64,000 bases of DNA from JAICXG01 sp963801255. GTDB lineage: Bacteria; Verrucomicrobiota; Verrucomicrobiia; Chthoniobacterales; UBA10450. Below, in pieces: positions 15,857 to 24,228 of this stretch. The first letter of the stretch is position 1. The number at the start of each line of letters is the position of its first letter. The position numbers and the translations under genes were made by a program. The notes under the pieces were generated by a model, which saw nothing but the letters and a program-made list of their open reading frames with translations, did no database searches and was not told where the DNA came from. The stretch is from contig CAWDEC010000011.1 of assembly GCA_963801255.1 (NCBI GenBank), positions 7,984 through 71,983 on the forward strand. The letters are read 5' to 3'.

Positions 15857-16990
15857 ATGAAAACTAATCTTATTACTCTCCTAAGTCTTTGTTGTCTATC
15901 AATTCACGCCGCGAGCGGCGCGAGTTGGCAGGTTATTGCCAGTCCGAATGGACAACGAGGAATTAACGAACTGCACGGAGTCTCAGCGCTGGCCGAGAAT
16001 GATGTCTGGGCGGTAGGTGAATCCACTGATACGGAGCGAGTCACCTCGGCTACGCTGGTTGAGCATTGGAACGGGACGCAGTGGTCGGTTATTCCCAGTC
16101 CGAATCCCAGCTCGACGCAAAACATGCTCAACGCCGTGGCGGCGGTATCGACAAATGACGTTTGGGCCGTCGGCTTTGCTGCTGTTGGGTCCAATCCGAT
16201 TTTGATTGAGCATTGGGACGGCACTGCTTGGAGTGTGGTGCCTAACCCTCCCAGCTCCAGCCCAATTACAGATTTGACTGCGCTCGCCGTGGTGTCCGCC
16301 AATGACATTTGGGCGGTTGGCATCGGGACGGTCAACGACGACGCAGGGACAGCGACTCTGCATTGGGATGGGACGGCGTGGAGTGTGGTCCCGAGTCCGA
16401 ATGTCGGTCCAGAGGTCAATAACTCGCTTTTTGGCGTGACGGCAATTGCCTCCAATGATGTCTGGGCGGTTGGCACGCAGCAGTCGACGTCCATGACCAA
16501 GCCGCACACACTGATTCTGCATTGGGATGGCTCACAATGGAGCATTGTGCCTAGCCCTAACTTTGGAGGCAACACAGTGGGCAACCACTTAGCCGCCGCC
16601 AGCGGGATTTCGTCTAACGATGTCTGGGCGATAGGCAGTTCCGACGCCGGCACGCTGGCGGAACATTGGGACGGCACTAGCTGGAGCGTGGTGTCCACGC
16701 CAGCAGGCGGAAACGAGGTGCCGACAGCCCTTTTCAGCGTGGTAGCTCTGACCAGCAATAGTGTCTGGACCGTGGGCGAACAGTTCGCGTGCTCCAGCTG
16801 TAGCTTATCTCAGACTTTGACCGAACATTGGAACGGAAGGAAGTGGGCTGTAGCTCCGAGCCCGAACGTTGGGACGGATCACAATGAGTTGTTCGCGGTC
16901 GATGCGACGCCAGGCGGCACCCTGTGGTCAGTCGGGACCGTTTTCCACTTCCCAAAGCAACAAACGCTGATTGAGCGCAGGCTGCCTTAG
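15857..16990 (+). CDS. secreted NDVWAVG-repeat (beta-propeller-like) protein
   Basis: 377 residues with a signal peptide (LITLLSLCCLSIHAASGA). The mature protein consists of about seven repeats of roughly 50 residues, each built of a strand ending (A.S)NDVWAVG followed by L.EHWDGT.WSVVPSPN. The regular NDxWxVG/HWDG alternation suggests a seven-bladed propeller. No catalytic residues are seen. A paralogue of equal size lies at 44793-45908. Probably an extracellular or surface protein of unknown function. It is well separated from its neighbours. Confidence 0.8.
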   Translation: MKTNLITLLSLCCLSIHAASGASWQVIASPNGQRGINELHGVSALAENDVWAVGESTDTERVTSATLVEHWNGTQWSVIPSPNPSSTQNMLNAVAAVSTNDVWAVGFAAVGSNPILIEHWDGTAWSVVPNPPSSSPITDLTALAVVSANDIWAVGIGTVNDDAGTATLHWDGTAWSVVPSPNVGPEVNNSLFGVTAIASNDVWAVGTQQSTSMTKPHTLILHWDGSQWSIVPSPNFGGNTVGNHLAAASGISSNDVWAIGSSDAGTLAEHWDGTSWSVVSTPAGGNEVPTALFSVVALTSNSVWTVGEQFACSSCSLSQTLTEHWNGRKWAVAPSPNVGTDHNELFAVDATPGGTLWSVGTVFHFPKQQTLIERRLP

Positions 16991-17182
16991 CTCAAAGGCT
17001 AACCAGCTCCTGCTTCGAGACTTCTTTACTTAATCGGCGCTGCGGCGGCGACTCAGCGTCCTCGCTCGCGGCACCTCTATGTTACATTTCGTTAGGCGCT
17101 CGAATCGAGGGCGATCGCCCACGTAGACGGGCACGTATTACAGCGCCAGGCGATTTCCATGTCGGTCGGTTTCGAACCCACT

Positions 17183-17386
17183 TCAGTATTTCCGAAAGTC
17201 GTCCCCCAGCTGGCGATACATCCATTTCGCCCCTGGTACCCAGGAGCTCGCTGGATCGTCTTTGATCGCGCGGCAAACCTGCTGCAATGCGCTAAAGAGC
17301 ACGCCCCTGTCGGGAGGAGGCCATGAAAAAGCCGCTGCTCCAAAGACGAACGCGATCGTCGCGGTCCGCGCTTTACGTTTGCCCAC
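17183..17386 (-). CDS. possible small protein
   Basis: 67 residues: a hydrophobic N-terminus (TIAFVFGAAAFSW) then VLFSALQQVCRAIKDDPASSW and KWMYRQLGDDFRKY. The C-terminal half looks like genuine globular protein, but the family is unknown and it could be a fragment. A GCCTAACG octamer is found about 85 bp downstream (17090-17097). The interval 16991-17460 holds nothing else that I can support. Confidence 0.35.
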   Translation of the reverse strand: MGKRKARTATIAFVFGAAAFSWPPPDRGVLFSALQQVCRAIKDDPASSWVPGAKWMYRQLGDDFRKY

Positions 17387-17460
17387 CTCAGCTTAGCGGT
17401 TGAAAGTGCGCCGCGAGGCTGCTTCCGTCCTCGCTTCACGACAACCCATAGGCCCTGACG

Positions 17461-20400
17461 ATGGCTCTGAGCAAAAAAGACAAACTTCGACTCCTCACCA
17501 CTATTCTCGAAAGCCGCCACGGCGATCTGCGCGAGCAAAGCCTGAATCGGCAGGGCAAAGGTCATTTTCACGTTTCAGGGATGGGACATGAGGCGCTGGC
17601 CGCGATCTCAATTCAATCTGAGCCGGGCGATTATATCTGCGGTTATTATCGCGATCGCGCGCTCGTCCTCGGTCGCGGCGTGACTTCGGCTGAGCTGGCG
17701 CTGGATTATTTCGCGAAGCGCAAAGGGCAAAGTCACGGCCGGCAAATGCCGTCACACTATAGTTACGCGAGCAGGAACATCTGGAGTGTTCCCACCCCCA
17801 CCGGTTCGCAACTTCTGCCAGCCTGCGGCATTGCCTGGGGCATCAAGCTCGATGGGAAAACGAATTTTGTCGTTGCTACGATCGGCGATGCTGCCACCCG
17901 ACAGGGCGATTTTTACGAAGCCATTGCCTTTGCCAAAGAACGAAAGCTGCCAGTGCTTTTCGTCGTCGAAGACAACGCCTACGGCATCAGCAGTCCGACG
18001 CGGAAGATCAATCCGCTCGCTCTCGACGTCTTGCAGCCTAACGACTGGCAGCAGGTTGACGGGAGTGATGTTGCGGCGGTGCACGAGGCGGCGCGGGAAG
18101 CCATCGCGCGGATGCGCGCCGGTCAGGGCCCGGCATTTTTCTGGGTGCAAATGGAGCGGCTCTCCAGTCACACCAGCTCCGACGACCACAAACTTTATCG
18201 CAGCGCGGAAGATATCGAGAACCTGGCGAAGAGCGATCCCCTGACGAAATGGCGCGACCGTCTTATCGCCGACGGCGAGCTGACGGAAGCGGAGTTCACG
18301 AAGCTCGATCAGGAAGTGAAAGAGCGCATTCGGAAGGAGTTCAGCGACGCAGAACGCGACGGCGATCCATCGGCTGACGAATTGGAAATCGAGGTGACGG
18401 GCGAGTTGCCCAAACTCAACGAGGAGATTCTGCCACCGGGTAAGTACCGCATCGGCGATGTGATCAACCAAACGCTTCGTCTTGGCCTAACGAAAGACTC
18501 GGGGCGGATTATTTTCGGTGAAGACGTCGAGGATCCCAAGGGTGGCGTCTTTCGTCTTACACAAAAACTTTCGAGCGAATTCAAAGATCAGGTTTTCAAT
18601 TCGCCTCTCGCGGAATCGACCATCGTCGGTGTGGCATGCGGGCTCGCCTCCTATGGCAAGCGACCGGTCTTTGAACTGCAATTCATTGATTTCATTGGTC
18701 CGGCCTGGAATCAGGTCGTGACGAATTTGTGCAACTTGCGCTGGCGTTCCTTTGGCACGTGGACTTGTCCGCTCGTGATCTATGCTCCCTATGGCGCTTA
18801 TCTCCCCGGCGGCAGTCTTTGGCACAGTCAGGCAAACGAGGCTCCCCTCGCCCATTATCCAGGTCTGCATGTTGTTATCCCGAGTAATCCGGCCGACGCC
18901 GCGGGACTGCTCTGGACCGCGATGCACTGCGAAGACCCAGTTTTCGTCCTCATTCCAAAACATCTACTCTGGGCCGAACACGAATCGAAAGAACCGATCC
19001 GCGCGGTCTCGTTAGGCAAAGCACGCCTTCATCAGCCGGGCACGGACGTGACCCTGGTGGCGTGGGGCAACACGATGGAGAAAGCGATCGAAGCCCTCGA
19101 AAAGGTGGACGCGAAGGCGAGCGTGGAATTGATCGATCTCCGCTCCATCTCGCCCTGGGATAAGAAGACAATTGAAGCCTCGGTGCGGAAGACGGGCCGA
19201 CTCGTCGTTGTGCAGGAAGACACGGAGAACTGCAGCGTCGGCCAGATGATCATCTCGCATATCGCTGGCCAGCCCGAATTGTGGAACGCGATGATCGCGC
19301 CTCCGATTCTGGTGAGCAAAGGCAATGTCATGATCGGCTATAATCCGATCTACGAGTATGCCGCGCTGCCGGATGTCGAGCGCATCGTTAGGTCGATCGA
19401 GCGCGCGCTCGAATCGCGCGCGGAGCGGTCGCGTTCACAGGTCTCTGCCGCACGCGAATCTCTTCCGTTGAAAGATGACCAGGCGATTACGCACTCATCC
19501 GCCAAGACTGCTCCAGCCAAAGGTGGAATGCGCAAGATCACCGTTCCGATCATGGGCGAAGGGATTCGTTCCGCCAAGGTTGTCGCGCTCTTGAAGCAAC
19601 CGGGTGACCGGATCGAACTGGACGACGCGCTTTGCGAAGTGGAAACGGACAAAGCCGTTTATCCGATCGAGTCGTCCTTTGCCGGGACGATGGGTGAATG
19701 GAAAACCAAAGTCGACGACACCGTCGAGATCGGCCAGGAACTGGGTACGATCCTGACTGATGACGCGGATGATCTCGACGAGCAGTTGGAAGCTGCGAGC
19801 GAAGTCTCGGCGCGCGAGAGGAAACCCTCGGCGCCAGTCGAAGCGATCTCGACCGTCTCACGCGAGCCAGCCTTGTCCGCGACGATCACGCGCAAACTCG
19901 GTCGTGTCGTTCCAGCCAATCTGCAGATTGATGCGCGCTGGGATGCGATCCGCGAAGCACGCGCGACGGCGAAAAAGAGCGATGCCAAGAATGCGCCTTC
20001 TCCTTCGATCATGATCGCCTGGACAGTCGTTAGGGCGATGGAGAAACACAGCGCCTTTCGCAGTCTGATGCTGGATGACGATCGTATCGTCGAGAGTCAG
20101 GATTTCGATCTCGGTGTGGCGGTAGCTCTCGATGGCGATCGACTCGCCACAGCGGTCGTAACAAAGGCGAACACACACAGCTGGGGAGAATTCGTTAGGC
20201 ACTACCATAAAACGGTTGAGGCAACGCGCGGCGGACGCGTGGACGCGATGAACGCACCGGTCGTGATCAGCAGCCTGGGAGCCTTTGGTGTCAAGACAGG
20301 CGCGCCGATTGTCGTGCCACCTTCGGTTGCAACTTTGTTCGTTGGCGTGGCGCATCACGAACTTTCGCCTAACGGAAAGAAGACGCAGAGCGTGGAAGTA

Positions 20401-20523
20401 ATCACGCTCTCGCTCACATTCGATCATCGGGTGGTCAACGGAGCCGGTGCGGCCAGCTTCGTGCACCACATCAAGGAAGCGATTGAGAGTTTTGCGATTC
20501 CCGAAGTAAGTCTTGCTTCCTGA
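17461..20523 (+). CDS. single-chain 2-oxoacid dehydrogenase: E1alpha-E1beta-lipoyl-E2 fusion
   Basis: 1020 residues joining parts that are normally three proteins. Residues about 20-300 are E1alpha with the thiamine-diphosphate motif GDAATRQGD...EDN (142-172). Residues about 325-650 are E1beta (IIFGEDVEDPKGGVFR at 350-365; FELQFIDFIGPAWNQ). Residues 691-765 are a lipoyl domain with the lipoylation site ETDKA (K731). Residues about 800-1015 are an E2 acyltransferase core. No peripheral-subunit-binding domain is visible between the lipoyl domain and the core, although that is where E3 normally docks. The catalytic HxxxDG motif reads HRVVNG (989-994), Asp replaced by Asn. It should oxidatively decarboxylate a branched-chain or related 2-oxoacid to an acyl-CoA. 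E3 is not in the window. Seven octamer-type motifs lie inside the gene. Confidence 0.9.
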   Translation: MALSKKDKLRLLTTILESRHGDLREQSLNRQGKGHFHVSGMGHEALAAISIQSEPGDYICGYYRDRALVLGRGVTSAELALDYFAKRKGQSHGRQMPSHYSYASRNIWSVPTPTGSQLLPACGIAWGIKLDGKTNFVVATIGDAATRQGDFYEAIAFAKERKLPVLFVVEDNAYGISSPTRKINPLALDVLQPNDWQQVDGSDVAAVHEAAREAIARMRAGQGPAFFWVQMERLSSHTSSDDHKLYRSAEDIENLAKSDPLTKWRDRLIADGELTEAEFTKLDQEVKERIRKEFSDAERDGDPSADELEIEVTGELPKLNEEILPPGKYRIGDVINQTLRLGLTKDSGRIIFGEDVEDPKGGVFRLTQKLSSEFKDQVFNSPLAESTIVGVACGLASYGKRPVFELQFIDFIGPAWNQVVTNLCNLRWRSFGTWTCPLVIYAPYGAYLPGGSLWHSQANEAPLAHYPGLHVVIPSNPADAAGLLWTAMHCEDPVFVLIPKHLLWAEHESKEPIRAVSLGKARLHQPGTDVTLVAWGNTMEKAIEALEKVDAKASVELIDLRSISPWDKKTIEASVRKTGRLVVVQEDTENCSVGQMIISHIAGQPELWNAMIAPPILVSKGNVMIGYNPIYEYAALPDVERIVRSIERALESRAERSRSQVSAARESLPLKDDQAITHSSAKTAPAKGGMRKITVPIMGEGIRSAKVVALLKQPGDRIELDDALCEVETDKAVYPIESSFAGTMGEWKTKVDDTVEIGQELGTILTDDADDLDEQLEAASEVSARERKPSAPVEAISTVSREPALSATITRKLGRVVPANLQIDARWDAIREARATAKKSDAKNAPSPSIMIAWTVVRAMEKHSAFRSLMLDDDRIVESQDFDLGVAVALDGDRLATAVVTKANTHSWGEFVRHYHKTVEATRGGRVDAMNAPVVISSLGAFGVKTGAPIVVPPSVATLFVGVAHHELSPNGKKTQSVEVITLSLTFDHRVVNGAGAASFVHHIKEAIESFAIPEVSLAS

Positions 20524-20557
20524 TTCGGAGCGCCTTCCAGAGCTCTTCGATCGCCGG

Positions 20558-21061
20558 CTAGGAAGTCCGAGTTCCGAATGCTGCGCGCGCGGCGGAAAGT
20601 CGCTGCGTCTCCACGCGTTCGGCCTGCTCGATAGCGCGCGCTTGCAATCGCGCCAGATCCGTTCGCTGCAAAATTGGCGAACTATCCTCTACCGCCATCA
20701 GTGCCTGCCAGAGCAACCGTTTTCCCGTAATCCCGACCAGGAGTGTCTCAAGCGCCTGGAAGAGTCGCAGCTTCGCGTCATCGCCAACGGTCAACCCAAG
20801 CTTGGCACGACTCAGTTTTTCCGCCATCCAGGCGCCAGCGTTGCGCAGGCTGCTTTCCTCGAAGCCGAGAGCTTGCATGAGATTGTGAAGCTGTTCGTGA
20901 TCGGCCTTGATCTCATCGTGTAGCTGACGAAAGAATTCGCCTAACGAATCGTCCGTGTGCGCCCCGGCCAGGTGCTCGAGCAACTCGAGCGCGCCCACCG
21001 CTCCCGCGTAATGATCTCGCAAATAAATCTCGAGGTGTTTCTTCCCTTGGTCGTCACTCAT
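20558..21061 (-). CDS. alpha-helical (four-helix-bundle-like) protein, unknown function
   Basis: 167 residues, almost entirely helical. DHYAGAVGALELLEHLAGAH, FFRQLHDEIKADHEQLHNLM and LFQALETLLVGITGKRLLWQAL form amphipathic helices with repeated H/E residues. The EH..H/E-x-x-x-H spacing recalls ferritin-like or hemerythrin-like bundles, but I cannot identify a complete metal site. Cytoplasmic. Convergent with the dehydrogenase gene, whose stop is only 35 bp away. Confidence 0.75.
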   Translation of the reverse strand: MSDDQGKKHLEIYLRDHYAGAVGALELLEHLAGAHTDDSLGEFFRQLHDEIKADHEQLHNLMQALGFEESSLRNAGAWMAEKLSRAKLGLTVGDDAKLRLFQALETLLVGITGKRLLWQALMAVEDSSPILQRTDLARLQARAIEQAERVETQRLSAARAAFGTRTS

Positions 21062-21101
21062 CCGTCTCCTAATCGCAGCTGCGAGTCGCCGAGGTCGTGA
21101 G

Positions 21102-21169
21102 TGATTTTTGCCGCCTAACGAGTAAAGCCGCGAAGAAATCCTCGCGATTCGTTAGGCGAGACAAAAATC
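21102..21169. terminator. octamer-built bidirectional terminator
   Basis: GCCTAACG (21113-21120) and CGTTAGGC (21150-21157) form the outer stem of a hairpin whose inner part is GCCGCGA...CTCGCG. Flanks GATTTTTG and CAAAAATC extend the symmetry and give T-runs on both strands. It follows the stop of the propeller gene at 21186 and precedes the helical-protein gene. Confidence 0.75.
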
Positions 21170-21185
21170 GCGGCCGTCACGGATC

Positions 21186-23128
21186 TCACTGAAGGTTATA
21201 CGCTTCAACCAGCGCCACACCGGTCGTGTTGTTCTTCCCGGTCACGATCGCCGTGTAGTTACCGGCATTCAGCGTTTGCACCAAGGCGGATTCCTTGTCG
21301 TTCGTCGGCGGAACTCCAGTGTCCTCGATCTCGGATTTTTGCGTGTCCTTCCAGTTGTCATTGCTGGCGATGAGCGCGCCGTTGCCATCGTGTAACTCGA
21401 GAGTTGGATCAGCCAGCGCGTTAGCCACCCCGGAAAGACTCGGACCAATTGCCCGCACGACGACGTCGGTCGGCATCCCGGCGTTAAGGACAATAAATCC
21501 ACCAATCATCACGCTATCGCCGGTCTGGACAAGACCGCGCGTCGAGATGTTGGCCAGCCTGGCGGTGCCGTCCAAGGCGAACGCTTCCACCAGACCAACA
21601 CCCGTTCCACCGTTCTTGCCCCGCACAACGGCAGTGTAGGCGCCGGGCACGAGTCGTTTTACAATCGCGGCTTCCTTGTCGTTGGTCGGCGGAACAGTCG
21701 TGGCGATAATTTCATCCTGCTGAGTCGACTTCCAGTTGTCGTTCGTTGCGATAATTGCCCCTGTTGAGTCATGCACTTCCAGCACGGGATCGGCGAGTGC
21801 GCCGCTGATCCCAGCGTCGCTCAACGAAGGTCCAATTGCTCGCACAATGACGTTCTTGTCGCCTTCGCCAGTAACGATAAAGCCACCGATAAGCACGTTA
21901 TCAGCTGTGCCGACGCTCATCCGGGTAGAGATGTTACCGAGGTCGGGAGCGAGCGGCGGCGGCAGTGCGGTGCGCGACCAGGCTGGCCGAGCCGCGCCAG
22001 ACCCGCGCACATTGTCCAAGCCAGTTCCATCGACATTCACGACATCGATCTCGACCGTTTCGGGTATGGCGCTGTGCAACGGACCGAGCGGCCCCGTCGC
22101 CTGTTGTCCGATGTCGAAGATGAGTTGGGTGCCATCGGGGGACCAATCAACCGTCGAAATGTAGGCGCCCGGGGCGAAGCTGATGACCTGAGTGTCAACC
22201 AACGTCGTCACATCAACGATGTGAATCGACTCGATGTAAGGGTCGGGCGTGGTCTTGGAGAGGGTGAAAAAGTTTTGAAACGCACGCACGAAAGCGACGC
22301 CGCGCCCATTAGGGGAAAACTTCGGGGCGTAATCGTGTTCACCCCAGATGTAAGCGTCGCCATCGCCGAGTCCGACGTGTCCATCGGCATGCGGGAAAGT
22401 AATCTGCTGGAAATGCCCGGCAACGACGGCGCCGGCGCTCGGCTCGATAAGATTGAGCGTGGTTACTTCCCCCGGACCGCCGCCGCTGATGAATGATGTG
22501 GTGCCCTCAAGTGGTGCCACGAGCACGTTCGCCGCGGGCGACCAATCCACGCCTTCGCCCCCGTGATGCGTGCCGTTGAGACCCTTGTCTACATGGACCT
22601 GGAGCGGCGCCGCGCTGCTGTCGGTGAAATGTACTTCGAGTGAGGGCGTGGTGGTTTGTGTTCCAACATCGTCGGTTGTGCCCGTAAAAAGATAGGTAAA
22701 AACCGCCAACTGACTGTTATCCGGGGAGAAAGCTTTGTAGTTTGGAAAATTGTAAATCACGGTGCCGGTGTGTTGGTCCACCAGATCGCCGTAAAAGGTC
22801 AGCTCGCTGATTGCGCCGGTCGTTAGGCTAAGTGAGAAAATGTTCTGGCTGCGTTCGTTAGGCAGCGCTGGATCTAATGCGGTGACCGCGAGCTGGGTGC
22901 CGTCGCGCGAGAAGACGGGATAATCAAAGGTCGTAAATGGAACGAAAATCGGGAGATCGCCCGTACCGTCGGCATTAATCCGGTGCATTTGCGGGATGCC
23001 GCCAGGTTGAAGTTGCACGAAACCGATCTGCGCGCACAGCGACGGAAGCGTAGGAGAAATGTCAGCCAGAGCACTGCTCCGATGCCTGCACGGCGGACAT
23101 ACTGGCGGTAACGATATTCCGTGATCAT
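21186..23128 (-). pseudogene. secreted TolB-like beta-propeller with two C-terminal GPSL modules; frameshift in signal peptide
   Basis: The long frame (610 codons from GTG 23018) encodes WD40/TolB-type repeats (FSPDNSQLAVF, DWSPDGTQLIFDIG, KFSPNGRGVAFVR) and then two modules of about 115 residues. Each module runs NISTR, VLIGGFI or VMIGGFI, RAIGPSL, LADP, ND NW, PPTNDKE, Y.A.V.GK, GVGLVEA, a combination typical of Spartobacteria. The secretion signal lies in another frame: ATG 23128 reads MITEYRYRQYVRRAG then AVLWLTFLL, and the paralogue's mature start (AQIGFV here, AQILYV there) returns only after a shift near 23035-23060. It is therefore either a broken gene or an assembly indel. Function unknown, probably surface-exposed. 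Octamers at about 22822 and 22856. Confidence 0.75.
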
Positions 23129-23181
23129 GATATTTTTCTAGAACACATTCCCCGGCTTCACCATTCTGCCGATCGGCAGGT

Positions 23182-24135
23182 ATGGGATCGGCGCGAATCT
23201 TGACAATCCGCGCCTACTCTGGGACAACAGAGTTCGAGCCAGCGATGAATTCTCTTGGAAAACGCGACTGGCTGCGCCAGCAGGAATTCCTTCTGCGCTT
23301 GCATTCTGCGCCTGCCCTCGCCGACCTGCCGGGAACGATTCTGAGCGGGTTGCGCGCGGTGATTCCGTTCGACAGCGGAAGTGTCCAGGACGATCGCGGC
23401 GGAACGCGAAACGTCCCGTGGCTTTTCGAGGAGCAATCCTGGCAGCCGGAGTTTGCAGCGGGAGCCGAAGTGGGCGTGCGCATGATGTCGCACTGGGCTC
23501 CGGAGTTTACCTCGATGCGCGACGCCTTCTTCGCCGCCAGCGCGGAGCGACATCCGCATACTGCCTACTATCTGCGCAGTGGCGACGGCCAGGCACGCCG
23601 GCTCTCCGAAATCGTTTCCATGCGTGAACTGAGGAAGACGGTTTTTTTCAATGAGATTTCGCGCCGAAATCGGCTCGTGCGTCAGCTAACGATTTTTCTC
23701 CCCACGGCGCCGGGCGCCACGCTGGTGGTAGCATTGTGCCGCGAGTCGCCGGATTTTTCGGAGCGCGATCGTGTTCAGCTCGAACTCCTGCGACCGCATA
23801 TCGCGACTGTTTGGCATCGCGGTTGGGAAACCGAGCGGCGACAACGAGAGGTCGAACGATTGCGCGCGCGCTGGCGGTCGTTATCCAGCGAAACCGAAGT
23901 GCGCGCGATAGCGCGACAGCGTTTTCGCCTCTCGCCGCGCGAAGCGGAAGTAATGGCCTGGATCGCCCAGGGAAAGACGAACGCCGAGATCGCAGTCATC
24001 CTCGGCTTGTCCCCAGGGACGGTGAAGTTTTACGTGGAACGAATCCTCTCCAAGATCGGCTGTGAAACAAGAACGGGCGCGGTGCGCGCAGTTTTCGAGG
24101 CGATGGCCATTGGATCGGAACAGGATCGTTCGTAG
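23182..24135 (+). CDS. LuxR-family transcriptional regulator
   Basis: 317 residues from 23182; an internal ATG at 23245 (MNSLGKRDW) is an equally good start. The N-terminal about 200 residues are GAF-like or unknown sensor sequence. The C-terminal helix-turn-helix is clear: RLSPREAEVMAWIAQGKTN, AEIAVILGLSPGTVKFYVER, ILSKIGCETRTGAVRA, the standard LuxR/NarL pattern. No receiver domain is seen, so it is not a classical response regulator. It lies between two propeller paralogues, divergent from the first and convergent with the second, and might control them. Confidence 0.88.
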   Translation: MGSARILTIRAYSGTTEFEPAMNSLGKRDWLRQQEFLLRLHSAPALADLPGTILSGLRAVIPFDSGSVQDDRGGTRNVPWLFEEQSWQPEFAAGAEVGVRMMSHWAPEFTSMRDAFFAASAERHPHTAYYLRSGDGQARRLSEIVSMRELRKTVFFNEISRRNRLVRQLTIFLPTAPGATLVVALCRESPDFSERDRVQLELLRPHIATVWHRGWETERRQREVERLRARWRSLSSETEVRAIARQRFRLSPREAEVMAWIAQGKTNAEIAVILGLSPGTVKFYVERILSKIGCETRTGAVRAVFEAMAIGSEQDRS

Positions 24136-24160
24136 CACATGGTGTCCTGCTGTCGTCCAA

Positions 24161-24205
24161 GCCTAACGAGTAAAGCCGCGAGAAACTTCTCGAGCGTCGA
24201 TAGGC
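24161..24205. terminator. terminator-like inverted repeat with an octamer
   Basis: GCCTAACGA (24161-24169) pairs with the imperfect TCGATAGGC (24197-24205). An inner stem CGCGAGAA/TTCTCGAGCG closes the hairpin. It lies between the convergent LuxR and propeller genes and closely resembles the structure at 21102-21169 in sequence (GCCTAACGAGTAAAGCCGCGA is shared). Confidence 0.65.
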
Positions 24206-24228
24206 AAAATGGCCGCAACCCACGAACT

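Noticed and set aside
17092..17571. A 159-codon minus-strand gene overlapping the dehydrogenase start
   Set aside because: It overlaps the coding start of the well-supported fusion gene and has no recognisable sequence.
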